DNA of 64,000 nucleotides from Occallatibacter savannae (GCF_003131205.1 NZ_QFFY01000005.1:1-64000); one strand, 5' to 3'; positions 44,261 through 53,811 are shown, numbered from the stretch's first letter. The notes: a model not told the origin generated them from the sequence alone. Numbers and translations: made by a program.

Positions 44261-46558
44261 CTACCTGGCTCCGCCGAACAGGAGCTGAAGCCCTGCCCGA
44301 GCGAGGCGCGGCGTTGCAAGCGTGGTATTGGGTGTTTTGGAGACTTCGATGGCGCGGTCGAACAGGTTCTCTCCTGAAGCGAACAGGGTGAGATGCGCGC
44401 CGAGATCGTGGGAGGCGTATGCATCGAGTCTGAAGTATCCATGCAATGGAAAGAGGTTCGCGTCGTCATCGTACTGGCGTCCGCTGATGCGGCTTTGCAG
44501 GCTAAGCGTGCCGAGTCGCGGCTTAAAGGCGCGGAGATTCAGCGTCCCCATGTTGCGTGCGACCTCCGGGATCCAGTTGCTGAGGTCCTGCGAACCGCGC
44601 GATACGATGGCGTGCGCGTATTGGTACCCGCCCTCGAGCGCCAGCCAGTGCTGCGGCGTGACTTCGAAGTCAACGCTGAGACCGCGGCTCTCGATCTGGC
44701 CGAGGTTCTGGCGTTTCAACAGGAGCGGATTCGCCGGATCTAGTGTTACGGCAACGATGGGCCGATTTACCTGAGTGTCGAAGTAGCTGGTGCGGATGAT
44801 GCCCCAGCGGCCTTCGCTGGCCACGCCAAACTCCCATCCCGTTGCTCGTTCACTTTGAAGCGTGGGGTTGGGCAGCGTAAGTTTGCTGCCGACCTGGGTG
44901 GAACGATAAAGCTCGCTCGGGGTGGGCGCGCGAAAGGCGCGGAATGCGGAGCCGGAGATGGCGAAGTGCACTCCGAGCTTGCGCGAAATGCCCAGCCTTG
45001 GATCGAAGATGTTTTCGCTCATCGCGGGCGGTTGTGTTGCAGCGGGCACCCATGCGAATCCGTTCCAGTTGACTTGGTGCGCATCGAAATTCCGGAACCA
45101 GTCGAGGCGGCCGGAGGCGGTCGCCGTCCACGCCTGGTGAGTCCACATGGCTTCGGCGTACGCGGCAGAGTCGCGCTGGCGATCATTGAGGTTACTGAGC
45201 GTGCCGGCGCCGCTGAAAGTCTGTTCGCGGTCCCAGACACGCACATCGTGAACGTCTGCGCCAGTGACGATAAGAAACTCCGGCCCGATCGGCTGGTTCC
45301 AGTGGGCAGCCGCGCCCAGCTCGTTGTCGGGAACGCGTGTGAAGCGTGTGGGGCTTTCGCCGCAGCGGAAAGTGCAGGCCGAGTTCGCAAGAGAGGAGCT
45401 TTGGATGCTCGAGAATGTCTGCCGGTAGTGCTCGGTGGAACCATAAAGGCGCAGTGCAGCGCTCGCGTTGTGCGGAGCCTGCCAGTCACTTCCCGCTACA
45501 TAACGCCACAGACGGGTGCCGTTCTTCTGATACGGAGTTCCGTTATCACGAGCCTCGTTGAAGCCGCTGCCGCGTACGAAGAACCGCAGCGGATTGCTGC
45601 CGTAGTCGAGGTCAACCAGCCCGTTCTGGCCATGCATGTTTGACGGAGTGTCCACGGGGCCGCGCTGACCAGGTGCGATCTGGATGAAGCCGTCTGTGCC
45701 GAGCGCTCCACCCGATGCGAGAATTCCCAGCTTTCCGGAAGCCGCTTCGAGCAGAGCGCTGGTGTCATAGGTGCCGAGCCTGCCGTAGCTTGATCGCACT
45801 TCGCCCGTGGATGCTGAGGAACGGGCGGGGACAACATTGAGGACGCCTCCAATCGCGCTCGAGCCGTAAAGGTCGCTCGCGCCGCCGCGGAGCACCTCGA
45901 TGCGATCGATGGCAAGCTCGGGCATTTCATTCCAATGGATCCACCCGCCCACTGCATCGTTCAGTGGAACGTCGTCTTCGGTGACCAGGGTACGGCTCGC
46001 GGAGGTGGACCCCAGCCCGCGAAGACTAACGCCCTGCGAAGTGGGGTTGGCAACGAGGGAACTGGAGCGCCGGAAAAGCTCGACTCCGGGAAGCTGTCTA
46101 ACCTGGGCATCCACTGTGAACCCGGCAGTCGTGCTCAGCGTGGGCTGCGACAAGGTGCGAGTGGTTACGGGGCTCTCCAGCGATGCGAGGGGCGCACGAT
46201 AGGCGGTGACGGTGACCTGCTGGCTGGCGGCGGCGGGGTCGAGCTGAACCGTGATGTTGGCGCTTGCCTCGACGAACTTGTCGCCGAAGCCCTTGGCGGC
46301 GATACGCAGGCGGCAGGGTGTGCTGCAACTTACCGTGACCTGGCCGCTGGTGTCGGTGCGGCCGAGCAATTGGCCACTCGCCTCCTGAATGTCGGCGCCC
46401 GCGATTGACGCACCCGATCTGTCGACGACCCTGACGGTCAGCGAGACCGGCTTTTCGGCCCGGAGAGTTACGGACCCGTCAATTGAGACGAGCAGCAGAA
46501 GAAGGCTAAATGCGAGCCGCAATCCGCCACATCTCGTTCGCGATTGGCACAACGGCAT
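44261..46558 (-). CDS. TonB-dependent outer-membrane receptor with carboxypeptidase-regulatory-like N-terminus
   Basis: The product is about 765 residues from ATG 46558; the exact start is unsure because it overlaps the end of folK (TTG 46522 would also suit a signal peptide). After a signal peptide (LRLAFSLLLLLVS) comes a carboxypeptidase-regulatory-like beta domain (TVRVVDRSGASIAGADIQ). Then comes a TonB plug domain (VDAQVRQLPGVELFRRSSS, GGWIHWNEMPELAIDRIEVL, GGASDLYGSSAIGGVLNVV), then a 22-strand-type beta-barrel. The ligand cannot be named: no iron or cobalamin gene is next to it. The architecture is typical of Acidobacteriota and Bacteroidota nutrient receptors. Confidence 0.92.
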   Translation of the reverse strand: MPLCQSRTRCGGLRLAFSLLLLLVSIDGSVTLRAEKPVSLTVRVVDRSGASIAGADIQEASGQLLGRTDTSGQVTVSCSTPCRLRIAAKGFGDKFVEASANITVQLDPAAASQQVTVTAYRAPLASLESPVTTRTLSQPTLSTTAGFTVDAQVRQLPGVELFRRSSSLVANPTSQGVSLRGLGSTSASRTLVTEDDVPLNDAVGGWIHWNEMPELAIDRIEVLRGGASDLYGSSAIGGVLNVVPARSSASTGEVRSSYGRLGTYDTSALLEAASGKLGILASGGALGTDGFIQIAPGQRGPVDTPSNMHGQNGLVDLDYGSNPLRFFVRGSGFNEARDNGTPYQKNGTRLWRYVAGSDWQAPHNASAALRLYGSTEHYRQTFSSIQSSSLANSACTFRCGESPTRFTRVPDNELGAAAHWNQPIGPEFLIVTGADVHDVRVWDREQTFSGAGTLSNLNDRQRDSAAYAEAMWTHQAWTATASGRLDWFRNFDAHQVNWNGFAWVPAATQPPAMSENIFDPRLGISRKLGVHFAISGSAFRAFRAPTPSELYRSTQVGSKLTLPNPTLQSERATGWEFGVASEGRWGIIRTSYFDTQVNRPIVAVTLDPANPLLLKRQNLGQIESRGLSVDFEVTPQHWLALEGGYQYAHAIVSRGSQDLSNWIPEVARNMGTLNLRAFKPRLGTLSLQSRISGRQYDDDANLFPLHGYFRLDAYASHDLGAHLTLFASGENLFDRAIEVSKTPNTTLATPRLARAGLQLLFGGAR

Positions 46559-47054
46559 CGACGTCACCTTTGCGAGTGGTTTGGAGTTTCTGAAGCAGCT
46601 CGGCGATGTTTTTCGCGGAGCCTGGAATCAGCAGGTGTGGCGCAATCTCGGCCAGGGGCACCAGCACAAAAGCCCGTTCAGCCATGCGCGGGTGGGGAAG
46701 CTCGAGTCCGGGCTCGCTCACTTCAAGCCCGTTCCATAACAGGATATCCAAATCAAGGGTGCGCGGCCCATTGGGAATTCCCGCACTACGATCCCGGCCG
46801 AATTCTCTTTCAATATCGAGTAACTCGTTGAGCAGTCGCCGGGCCTCGAGAGCGGTTTCGAGAGCCACGACGGCGTTGAGGAAGCGGGGCTGATCGGCAT
46901 AACCGACGGGCTCAGTGGTATAGAGCGAGGATTGTTCCCGGACGTTGCCCAGCAATCTGAGACGCAGCACAGCGGCGGCAAGGGTCGCGGCTGGGGGGCC
47001 GGCGGGGCTGGGTAGGTTGGCTCCGAGTGCGACGTAGGCGGTGTGCATGGGCAT
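46506..47054 (-). CDS. folK: 2-amino-4-hydroxy-6-hydroxymethyldihydropteridine pyrophosphokinase
   Basis: The 182-residue product has the HPPK core: VALGANLPSPAGPPAATL at the start, SSLYTTEPVGYADQPRFLN and RERxxGI-like DIEREFGRDRSAGIPNGPRT, then LDLDILLWNG and ELPHPRMAERAFVLVPLAEI. These are the loops that bind ATP and pterin. It transfers pyrophosphate to the pterin, the step before dihydropteroate synthase in folate synthesis. Its end overlaps the start of the TonB receptor gene in another frame. No other folate genes present. Confidence 0.95.
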   Translation of the reverse strand: MPMHTAYVALGANLPSPAGPPAATLAAAVLRLRLLGNVREQSSLYTTEPVGYADQPRFLNAVVALETALEARRLLNELLDIEREFGRDRSAGIPNGPRTLDLDILLWNGLEVSEPGLELPHPRMAERAFVLVPLAEIAPHLLIPGSAKNIAELLQKLQTTRKGDVDAVVPIANEMWRIAARI

Positions 47055-47081
47055 CAGGGTATCTCAGCGGCTCCCGGAGGC

Positions 47082-48668
47082 CTAAGCATTGGATTCCCAT
47101 TCGCCGCTGACGTATAAAGCCCGGATTCGCAGGAGGGTAGCTATCAGAGCGACGAGTCCGGTGATCCAGGCTGCAAACGCCATTGCCACAGCCCAGGCAG
47201 GAGCTTGGCCTACGCGGCGCAGCAGAAATGGCAGGAAATTCCAGGTGGTGATGTGAACGTAGTCCCAGGGATCCTGGGTCATGGGCGCGTTGTTCAGGCC
47301 CCAAGCCTGCATCTTGTTGAGGGTAAAGGCGGCGATGTTTTTGGCGCGGAGGGCCAGGACCCAGGTTGGATGGCCCAAGGTCTCCTCCTGGTAGATCTCG
47401 AGCGGCAACCAGAACATGAGTGATTCAATCTGGATTGCGACGCTCGCAAACAGTATGAACAGGCCCCCCTTCCAGACGAACCTGCTTGTCTCGCGCCGGT
47501 AGCGGAGCAGCAGCGGAACCGCAAGAAGCGCGAGAAGTTGGACCGCTGTCGAGACGTACCGATCGCCCCACGCGAAATCGCCGGCCCATGCGAAGTAGCG
47601 CGCGTAAAAGCTGAGATAGTCGGCGAGCATCAGCCCTGAAGCCAGCGCATATGCGCGAACTGCTGGGGCTAAGCGCCGCCAGTGGAGGACCAGCAGCACA
47701 AGAACGAGAACGATGAGCGGATCGAAGAGGAAGATCGACTTCTCAGGCGCGAACAGGGCTCCAAGAATTCCTTCGTGCCATGGAGTTGTCCAGGGCCAGT
47801 TTCGCGGCAGGCTCGGATCGCGCGCGATTGTTTCCCTGGCCACGAGGCCTGCATAGGTATTCGTCCATGAACCGAATCGGTAGCACTGATAGGCGCGATC
47901 GAGGAAGCCAAAAACGCAGAAGACCGGAATAGCGGTTGCCGCATACCGTTGTACCTGCTTCCAAAGGGCCGGCCCACGCGCGCCATCGAAGTACAGTAGT
48001 AAGGGCACAAAAAGCACCCCGGCGAGCAGGTCCATTCCGGTGGTAATACGCGTGAGCAGGTTTAACCCGAAAGCGCCGGTGCCGATGAGCAAAGCGCGCC
48101 GGCTTCCCGTCTTCAGCCACTCATGCTCGAACGCGAAACCCGTAAGCGTAAGCAGGCAGATGTAGTTGTTCTCCTGCATATTCTGGGTGTAGTGCAAGTG
48201 AGATGTGGCCACCAGTAGCGCCAATACTCCCGCAACCGAATGGTTGCAGGAAAATCCGAACCCCCGAAGCAGCTTGAAGCAGACCAGCGCGGTGAGAATC
48301 GTGATCAGAATTTGGGTGGAATAGACAACCACGATATCGCGGACAGTGGGGTCTGTATCGCCGTAGCGAGCGAAGATCGGCAGCTTCTCGATGCCGGTCC
48401 CCACAATGTCGAAGGGCAGCAAAAGAATAGATTGCCCGATACCAAACCAGCTTTGAATTGAGTGATTTCGCCCGTGGACGCCAAACTCCGGGTACTCACC
48501 GGGAAAGACGGGCGGCTCTGAGGTCCAGAACGAGTGCGCTGACTGCAGCCGGTGCGTCGTATCGGACGTCCCCAGTTCACCCGACTGCACCACAAAGGCG
48601 ATGAGCGCTGCCGCGACCGCAAGGAGGAAGACCGGGTTTCGAAATGTTGAGATGGCGCGCACCGTCAT
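47082..48668 (-). CDS. Multi-pass membrane protein, GT-C-like topology, unknown function
   Basis: The 528-residue product from ATG 48668 has about ten to twelve hydrophobic helices and a large first periplasmic loop (TSDTTHRLQSAHSFWTSEP, followed by FPGEYPEFGVHGRNHSIQS). This layout, together with a DRAYQCYRFGSW segment, resembles lipid-linked-sugar glycosyltransferases of the GT-C group (GT39-type relatives), but no DxD is clear at the first loop. Upstream of folK on the same strand, 27 bases away. Substrate unknown. Confidence 0.75.
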   Translation of the reverse strand: MTVRAISTFRNPVFLLAVAAALIAFVVQSGELGTSDTTHRLQSAHSFWTSEPPVFPGEYPEFGVHGRNHSIQSWFGIGQSILLLPFDIVGTGIEKLPIFARYGDTDPTVRDIVVVYSTQILITILTALVCFKLLRGFGFSCNHSVAGVLALLVATSHLHYTQNMQENNYICLLTLTGFAFEHEWLKTGSRRALLIGTGAFGLNLLTRITTGMDLLAGVLFVPLLLYFDGARGPALWKQVQRYAATAIPVFCVFGFLDRAYQCYRFGSWTNTYAGLVARETIARDPSLPRNWPWTTPWHEGILGALFAPEKSIFLFDPLIVLVLVLLVLHWRRLAPAVRAYALASGLMLADYLSFYARYFAWAGDFAWGDRYVSTAVQLLALLAVPLLLRYRRETSRFVWKGGLFILFASVAIQIESLMFWLPLEIYQEETLGHPTWVLALRAKNIAAFTLNKMQAWGLNNAPMTQDPWDYVHITTWNFLPFLLRRVGQAPAWAVAMAFAAWITGLVALIATLLRIRALYVSGEWESNA

Positions 48669-48805
48669 GAGCACGATTGATTGATCGTACGGGCGAACCT
48701 ATGTCCGCTCATCTCAATGTTAATCGGCTGTAAACCTCCGGTCAGCTCCGCGCAAACCACTGCGCGCTCCATCTGGTAGCATCATTTTTCGGAGACTACT
48801 TGGCT

Positions 48806-49024
48806 ATGGACGGTATCAATAATGCGGGTCTCGGCGCCCGCCGCAATGAAGACATCGCGCTAGATCTGCTCAAATTTGTTGCGGGCACTACTGGTGTAGG
48901 TCGTCAGGCGGCCGGCGCTACCGGTTTTAGTGGCGCATCTGCCCCGAAGCCTGAGGAGCATGTAAACCACCTGCTTGAACTGTACGGCCGCTGCCTCAAA
49001 GCGGTCGAAGGCAAAGGGGCATAG
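48806..49024 (+). CDS. Short protein upstream of the Gfo/Idh/MocA gene, unknown function
   Basis: The 72-residue product starts at ATG 48806 (a TTG at 48800 also possible), with GGAG ahead. Sequence MDGINNAGLGARRNEDIALD, then FVAGTTGVGRQAAGATGFSG and a C-terminal HVNHLLELYGRCLKAVEGKG. Mixed Gly-rich and amphipathic helix, no signal peptide. Its stop (49022-49024) lies at the leader of the following dehydrogenase gene and may couple to it. Not recognised. Confidence 0.65.
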   Translation: MDGINNAGLGARRNEDIALDLLKFVAGTTGVGRQAAGATGFSGASAPKPEEHVNHLLELYGRCLKAVEGKGA

Positions 49025-50132
49025 TAAGATCGCAAGTCAGGGCAAGCTGCGGGTAGCCGCTGTCGGCGCTGGCGCGTTCGGCCGCAACCATCTTCGTGTC
49101 TACCGGGAGTTGGAGATCGCCGGCAAAGGAACTGCGCTCGTTGCAGCCGTGGAGCCGGACGGCGCCCGTGCTGCCGAGACCTCCGCCAGATTTGCCATTC
49201 CCGTTTTCGGCTCGGTCGAGGAATTACTCCGGGCGGACCTCGAAATCAATGCGGCGTCGGTCGCAGTACCCACGGTCCAACACCATGCTGTAGCGTCAGC
49301 GCTGCTTGCGGCTGGCATCGATGTGCTCGTCGAAAAACCTCTCGCTTCAACCACTGCACAGGCCGACGAACTCATTGCACTCGCCGAGAAGAATGGGCGC
49401 ATCCTGCAGGTCGGTCATCTTGAGCGCTTCAACCCCGCCGTATTGGCGGTCGTACCGGAGTTGAAGCGTCCCATGTTCTTCGAGGCGCATCGGCTATCCA
49501 TCTTCACGCCCCGTTCCCTCGATGTGGATGTCGTACTTGATCTAATGATTCATGATCTCGACATCGTTTTGAACTTCGTCAAGTCACCGATCCGCGAGGT
49601 GCGTGCGGTCGGGCTGCCGATCCTTTCGCCGAAGGTCGACATCGCAAACGTGCGCGTCGAGTTTGAATCGGGCTGCGTGGCCAACTTCACTGCTTCGCGT
49701 GTTTCCACTGAGCGCGTGAGGAAGCTGCGGTTCTTCCAGCCGCGCAGCTACGTCTCGATCGACTATGCGCGGCAGGATTTGCTCGTGATCCGACTGGATG
49801 CAGACATCACACCTGAGATCGCGGCAGCCATTGCGGGCGGGCAAGTTGATCCCGCTGTGATGGCGAAGATCGCGGCTGCAAACACGGCAGGGACGGCGGA
49901 ACTTGGCGCGAGCCCAAATCCCGGGCTATCTTTCCTGAAGCCCCCCGTCACGCCCGGCGAGCCTCTTCGCCTCGAGATCGAATCGTTCCTAGGTTCCGTG
50001 CGGAGCCGTCGGCAGCCGCTCGTTACGGCGGGGCAGGGAAGGGATGCACTGGCGCTTGCGCTGGAGATACAGACGGCTATGGCCGCGCATGCGCATCGAG
50101 CGGGCCTGGGCGATTTCTTCGCGTCGGCGTAA
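48975..50132 (+). CDS. Gfo/Idh/MocA-family NAD(P)-dependent oxidoreductase
   Basis: The Rossmann domain opens LRVAAVGAGAFGRNHLRVYR. Then come the motif DVLVEKPLASTTAQADELIA (EKP with catalytic Lys) and the C-terminal beta domain with IHDLDIVLNF. The 385-residue frame can only start at TTG 48975, overlapping the previous gene by 50 bases with no ribosome site. A better site (AAAGGGG, about 49013-49019) precedes codon ATC 49029, the natural N-terminus. So either the start is a non-standard ATC or TTG is used. Sugar or inositol substrate unknown. Confidence 0.85.
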   Translation: MNCTAAASKRSKAKGHSKIASQGKLRVAAVGAGAFGRNHLRVYRELEIAGKGTALVAAVEPDGARAAETSARFAIPVFGSVEELLRADLEINAASVAVPTVQHHAVASALLAAGIDVLVEKPLASTTAQADELIALAEKNGRILQVGHLERFNPAVLAVVPELKRPMFFEAHRLSIFTPRSLDVDVVLDLMIHDLDIVLNFVKSPIREVRAVGLPILSPKVDIANVRVEFESGCVANFTASRVSTERVRKLRFFQPRSYVSIDYARQDLLVIRLDADITPEIAAAIAGGQVDPAVMAKIAAANTAGTAELGASPNPGLSFLKPPVTPGEPLRLEIESFLGSVRSRRQPLVTAGQGRDALALALEIQTAMAAHAHRAGLGDFFASA

Positions 50133-50357
50133 GCGTGAACGTTATTCAGAGCACTGATGTCTATAAAGTCTTCAGCTCTGGGCCGGACTGGACAAGTGGC
50201 TGAGCCATTCAAAGTCGAGGATCCACTCTGAAATGCTGATTCAAACCTCGGCTTCAACGTGGGCGGCTGTCCAGACTTTCGGGTCTTGGTTCTTAGTCGG
50301 CCAAAAGGATTCGCCTCCTTGGCTCGCGCAGATTCTAGTCTCGACTAAACGGCCTGA

Positions 50358-51083
50358 TCAGATTCCCGCGAACCAGGCGTAGTCGCCTTGATACTTGAGG
50401 GAGTCTGTGGCGGTGATGCGCGTGATGTATTTCACGCTCTTGTAACCAAGCTGTCGAGGGACGCGGAGGCGAAGGGGGCCGCCGAAGCCGACTGGCAGTT
50501 CGCCGTCATTCATCCCCAGCGTAAGGAAAGTCTGTGGATGGTGCGCGTCGGCGATGTCGATGCTGTCGGACCACTCAGGCTGAATGGAGAAGTACTTCAG
50601 GTAGCGCGCCTGAGGGAGCAGTCCCGCTTCCCGCAGGACTCCGGAAAGAGGCGTCCCGATCCACTCTGCCACGTACGACCAACCCTCTTCGCAAACCACT
50701 TCCGTGATCTGGCTGTGGGTCGGCATGCTGCGTAGGTCGGCAAGCGATAGCGTCATGGGATGCGCCACCATGCCATCAATCGAAAGGCGCCAATCACTGA
50801 ATCCATCCGCCTGCAGCTTCTTGAATTCGTTGCTGGGCGGAGCAACTTCATTCGCAAACGGCGTTTTCGAGATCATGCTTCGGGGGAATTCGCGTGCCAT
50901 TGCATCGCGCGTGAGCAATCGATGGGCTGCGTAGGTCAGTGTTTCTCCGGGGCCATAGACTCCGCGGCAATCGGGAGGAACTAGGCCATGCCGCCGCGCG
51001 ATGCGATCAGCGGCGGCGAGTCCAGCAACACCTGCCGCAGCAAGACCTGACGTAATCAGAGCCCGTCGAGATATGGGCTTCAT
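50358..51083 (-). CDS. Exported YedY-like molybdopterin oxidoreductase, Tat-exported
   Basis: The 241-residue product has a Tat signal (ISRRALITSGLAAAGVAGLA with the RR pair at residues 6-7). The sulfite-oxidase-type molybdopterin domain shows the molybdenum-ligand cysteine in EVVCEEGWSYVAEW (about 133) and WSDSIDIADAHHPQTFLTLG. It is the catalytic subunit of a periplasmic YedYZ/MsrPQ-like pair, which reduces protein-bound methionine sulfoxide in the family's known form. It overlaps the cytochrome b gene upstream (ATGA). The known reaction is inferred from family. Confidence 0.9.
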   Translation of the reverse strand: MKPISRRALITSGLAAAGVAGLAAADRIARRHGLVPPDCRGVYGPGETLTYAAHRLLTRDAMAREFPRSMISKTPFANEVAPPSNEFKKLQADGFSDWRLSIDGMVAHPMTLSLADLRSMPTHSQITEVVCEEGWSYVAEWIGTPLSGVLREAGLLPQARYLKYFSIQPEWSDSIDIADAHHPQTFLTLGMNDGELPVGFGGPLRLRVPRQLGYKSVKYITRITATDSLKYQGDYAWFAGI

Positions 51084-51808
51084 GCAACCTCCTTTTCTGC
51101 GACCGCCGTTTCGGTTGTAGAGGCGGTTCCGATCGTCATAGCGCGCATTCTGGCCCAGAAACCTGAGACCGCAACCATCACCACATGTACGACCAAGAAC
51201 AGCACGAGAGCCCAGGTCAGGAAGAAGTGCAGGGTCCGCGCTGTCTGGCGTCCGCCGAAGGAGTTGACCACGAATGGGACCGCCGCGTTGAAGGAGGGCG
51301 AAAGCGCAAGCCCGGTCAGAATCACCAGGGGAAACAGCACGAAGATCACCAGCAGGTATGTTGATCTCTGCAGTACATTGTATGAACTTGTCTCGTCCGC
51401 CCCGGGAGGCCTGCGCTGCAGATACTGCCTCATGCGTTGCAAGTGCGCAGTGAGCGATCGATTTCCGCGTTCAGGAATCAGGTCGCGTCTGAGATGTCCG
51501 TTGAGAAGGCTCGCGAATCCGTATACGAGACCCGTTAGAACGAGCACCCAGGCCGACTCGAAGTGTAGATAGCGGCTCCACCCGTTCTGGTCCGGCATCA
51601 CGTACCCATATCCGGTGGGGACGGTGTCGCGCGACGATGGAATCGGAATTGTGAACAGGGGCTTCATGTTCACATTTCCGGTTTCGCCCCAGTAGAACCG
51701 CGGATGCGAAATGACGATCTCAAGCCCGGTCACAAGCAGCGCGACGAAGCTGATGACGGTCAACCAATGCGTCACCCGTACCAGTGCAGAATGCCTTGGA
51801 GTCTCCAT
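51080..51808 (-). CDS. Cytochrome b561-like membrane partner of the YedY-like enzyme
   Basis: The 242-residue product has four to five helices with haem-ligand histidines in ALVRVTHWLTVISFVALLVT and in HFFLTWALVLFLVVHVVMVA. It carries the b-type haem pattern of bacterial hydrogenase/formate-dehydrogenase gamma-like cytochromes, different from typical MsrQ. It is co-translated with the Tat-exported molybdoenzyme downstream (ATGA overlap) and should pass electrons from the quinone pool to it. Confidence 0.88.
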   Translation of the reverse strand: METPRHSALVRVTHWLTVISFVALLVTGLEIVISHPRFYWGETGNVNMKPLFTIPIPSSRDTVPTGYGYVMPDQNGWSRYLHFESAWVLVLTGLVYGFASLLNGHLRRDLIPERGNRSLTAHLQRMRQYLQRRPPGADETSSYNVLQRSTYLLVIFVLFPLVILTGLALSPSFNAAVPFVVNSFGGRQTARTLHFFLTWALVLFLVVHVVMVAVSGFWARMRAMTIGTASTTETAVAEKEVA

Positions 51809-51956
51809 GTATTTTCTCGAGAGCCAGGGGAACCTTGCCGGAGGGTAGCACAGCGCGCAAACGCTCGTGAAGGCGAATGTTCTGGACGGGCAGCAAAGCG
51901 AGAGATGCGGACATCTTCCGAAGCGGCTTCTATCCGGCAGGCAAGATCACTGAATC

Positions 51957-51988
51957 GACAAAAGAGCCGCTCAGCAAGGAGCGGCTCT
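51957..51988 (-). terminator. Terminator of the amtB-glnK transcript
   Basis: Perfect 10-base arms AGAGCCGCTC (51963-51972) and GAGCGGCTCT (51979-51988) with a 6-base loop, followed on the minus strand by TTTTG. It lies 25 bases past the glnK stop. Confidence 0.8.
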
Positions 51989-52013
51989 CTGAGATTCATC
52001 AAGCGGTGAAGTT

Positions 52014-52352
52014 TTAAAGAGCAGTCTCTCCGCGTTCGTCGTTGCGGATGCGGATTGCATCTTCAATACGGCTCACGAAGATTTTGCCGTCGCCAATGCG
52101 TCCCGTGCGGGCTGCCGAGCCGATCGCGGCAATCGCCTTGTCCTTCATTTCATCCAGTACCACCATTTCAATTTTGACCTTCGGCAGGAGGTCGACCGTG
52201 TATTCGCGGCCACGGTAGAACTCCGTGTGTCCCTTCTGACGGCCGTGTCCGCGGGCCTCGAGAATGGTCATTCCTTCGATTCCCGCTTCGAGCAGGGCAT
52301 CCTTCACTGCATCCAGTTTTGATGGTTGAATAATCGCTTCGATCTTCAGCAT
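52014..52352 (-). CDS. glnK: Nitrogen regulatory protein PII (GlnB/GlnK)
   Basis: The 112-residue product from ATG 52352 (longer reading upstream unlikely) is a PII trimeric signal protein. It opens MLKIEAIIQPSKLDAVKDAL and has the T-loop with uridylylation-site tyrosine in EFYRGREYTVDLLPKVK, plus the ATP/2-oxoglutarate-binding GDGKIFVSRIEDAIRIR. It binds and blocks the ammonium channel when nitrogen is plentiful. The amtB gene lies 76 bases upstream on the same strand, the classical amtB-glnK order, and the terminator follows. GlnK is preferred to GlnB on linkage alone. Confidence 0.95.
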   Translation of the reverse strand: MLKIEAIIQPSKLDAVKDALLEAGIEGMTILEARGHGRQKGHTEFYRGREYTVDLLPKVKIEMVVLDEMKDKAIAAIGSAARTGRIGDGKIFVSRIEDAIRIRNDERGETAL

Positions 52353-52428
52353 TGCTTCTTTGCCTCGTCTGGTAGCGTAACAGGCCGGATGCTCCGGGTG
52401 GACAGCCAACCTCAATTCGAATTCTGTC

Positions 52429-53811
52429 TCAGGAATTCAGGTCGTAACCTTCTTCGCCGTGCTGCGACAGGTCCAGGCCTTCCATTTCAGCTTCGGCCGA
52501 GACCCGCAGTCCGATGGTTTTGTCGACCAGAAACAAGAGCACCAGGGTGCCGATTGCTGACAGCACCCATGCGACGGCGACGCCGGCAGTTTGATTCAGT
52601 ATCTGGCCCCAGTGCCCATCCATGGCACCCGTGCTTATGTTGGCGCCGAAGGCGGGATTGATCAGCTTCGTCGCAAAGAGTCCAGTCAGAATCGCTCCGA
52701 GTGTGCCCCCGGCACCGTGAACGCCAAAGGCATCGAGGGAGTCATCGTACCGGAACCACGCCTTTACCTTGAAGACCATCAGCGAGCAGAACAGCCCAGC
52801 AATCAAACCGATCAGCAGCGCAGGGAAGGGCTGCACATAGCCAGACGCTGGAGTGATCGCCACCAGTCCCGCGACTGCGCCCGAGATTGCTCCGAGTGCC
52901 GTAGGCTTGCCGCTGTGGAACCACTCGTAGATGGTCCAGCCGACTGCGGCGGAGGCAGCGGCAAAATGCGTGTTGATGAACGCGCTCGTGGCCAGCGGAC
53001 CGGAGGCGAGCGCGCTTCCGGCGTTAAATCCAAACCAACCCACCCAGAGTAGACATGCCCCGATAAAGCTCAACACCATGGAGTGGGGAGGCATCGCGGT
53101 ATGTGGATAGCCGATTCGCTTCCCAAGGTACAGCGCCGTCACGAGGGCTGCTACGCCTGACGTGACGTGGACGACGGTGCCACCCGCGAAATCGAGGCTT
53201 GGAATGTGGTTGCCGGTTGCGTTCAACAGGCCGCCTACGCCCCACACCATATGCGCCATGGGGCTGTAAACAACAAGAGACCAGAGGGAAAGGAACACTG
53301 CCATGCCGCTGAATTTCATCCTCTCCGCGAAGGCGCCCGTGATCAGAGCCGGCGTAATGATGGCGAACATGAGTTGATAGACCATATAGGTCTGCTCAGG
53401 AATGGTGGCGGCGTAGTCGGGGTTTGGCGCCAGGCCCACGCCGCGAAGGAAGAGGTGTTCAAAACCGCCAATGAAGGCTGTCCCGTGCGCGAATGCCAGA
53501 GAATAGCCCAAGACGGCCCACAGAATGGTGACGAGCCCCATCATTGCGAAGCTCTGCATCATCGTACCCAGGATGTTTTTCCGCCGGACCAGCCCGCCGT
53601 AGAAGAGGGCCAACCCCGGTCCGGTCATCAGCAGAACCAGTGCAGACGAGACCAGCATCCATGCGTTATCTGCATTCATCTGGGCGGAACGAACGGCGTC
53701 CTGGAGTGCTTTGATGTCCGCCTGCGTTGCGGGAGAGGATTGCGCGATTGCGAGACAAGGGCAGAGCAAAAGAAACCCGGCAAGAAGAGCCCGGAGGCGA
53801 GTACTGAACAT
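52429..53811 (-). CDS. amtB: Ammonium transporter AmtB
   Basis: The product is 460 residues from ATG 53811, with a signal-peptide-like N-terminus (ALLAGFLLLCPCLAIAQ) as in Gram-negative AmtB. Eleven-helix Amt core: DNAWMLVSSALVLLMTGPGL, ALFYGGLVRRKNILGTMMQS, the phenylalanine gate and twin-His pore regions (DFAGGTVVHVTSGVAALVTA, DAFGVHGAGGTLGAILTG). Pairs with glnK downstream. Regulated presumably by nitrogen status, although no sigma-54 promoter is obvious. An AT-rich inverted repeat (53936-53971) lies about 125 bases upstream of the start. Confidence 0.96.
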   Translation of the reverse strand: MFSTRLRALLAGFLLLCPCLAIAQSSPATQADIKALQDAVRSAQMNADNAWMLVSSALVLLMTGPGLALFYGGLVRRKNILGTMMQSFAMMGLVTILWAVLGYSLAFAHGTAFIGGFEHLFLRGVGLAPNPDYAATIPEQTYMVYQLMFAIITPALITGAFAERMKFSGMAVFLSLWSLVVYSPMAHMVWGVGGLLNATGNHIPSLDFAGGTVVHVTSGVAALVTALYLGKRIGYPHTAMPPHSMVLSFIGACLLWVGWFGFNAGSALASGPLATSAFINTHFAAASAAVGWTIYEWFHSGKPTALGAISGAVAGLVAITPASGYVQPFPALLIGLIAGLFCSLMVFKVKAWFRYDDSLDAFGVHGAGGTLGAILTGLFATKLINPAFGANISTGAMDGHWGQILNQTAGVAVAWVLSAIGTLVLLFLVDKTIGLRVSAEAEMEGLDLSQHGEEGYDLNS

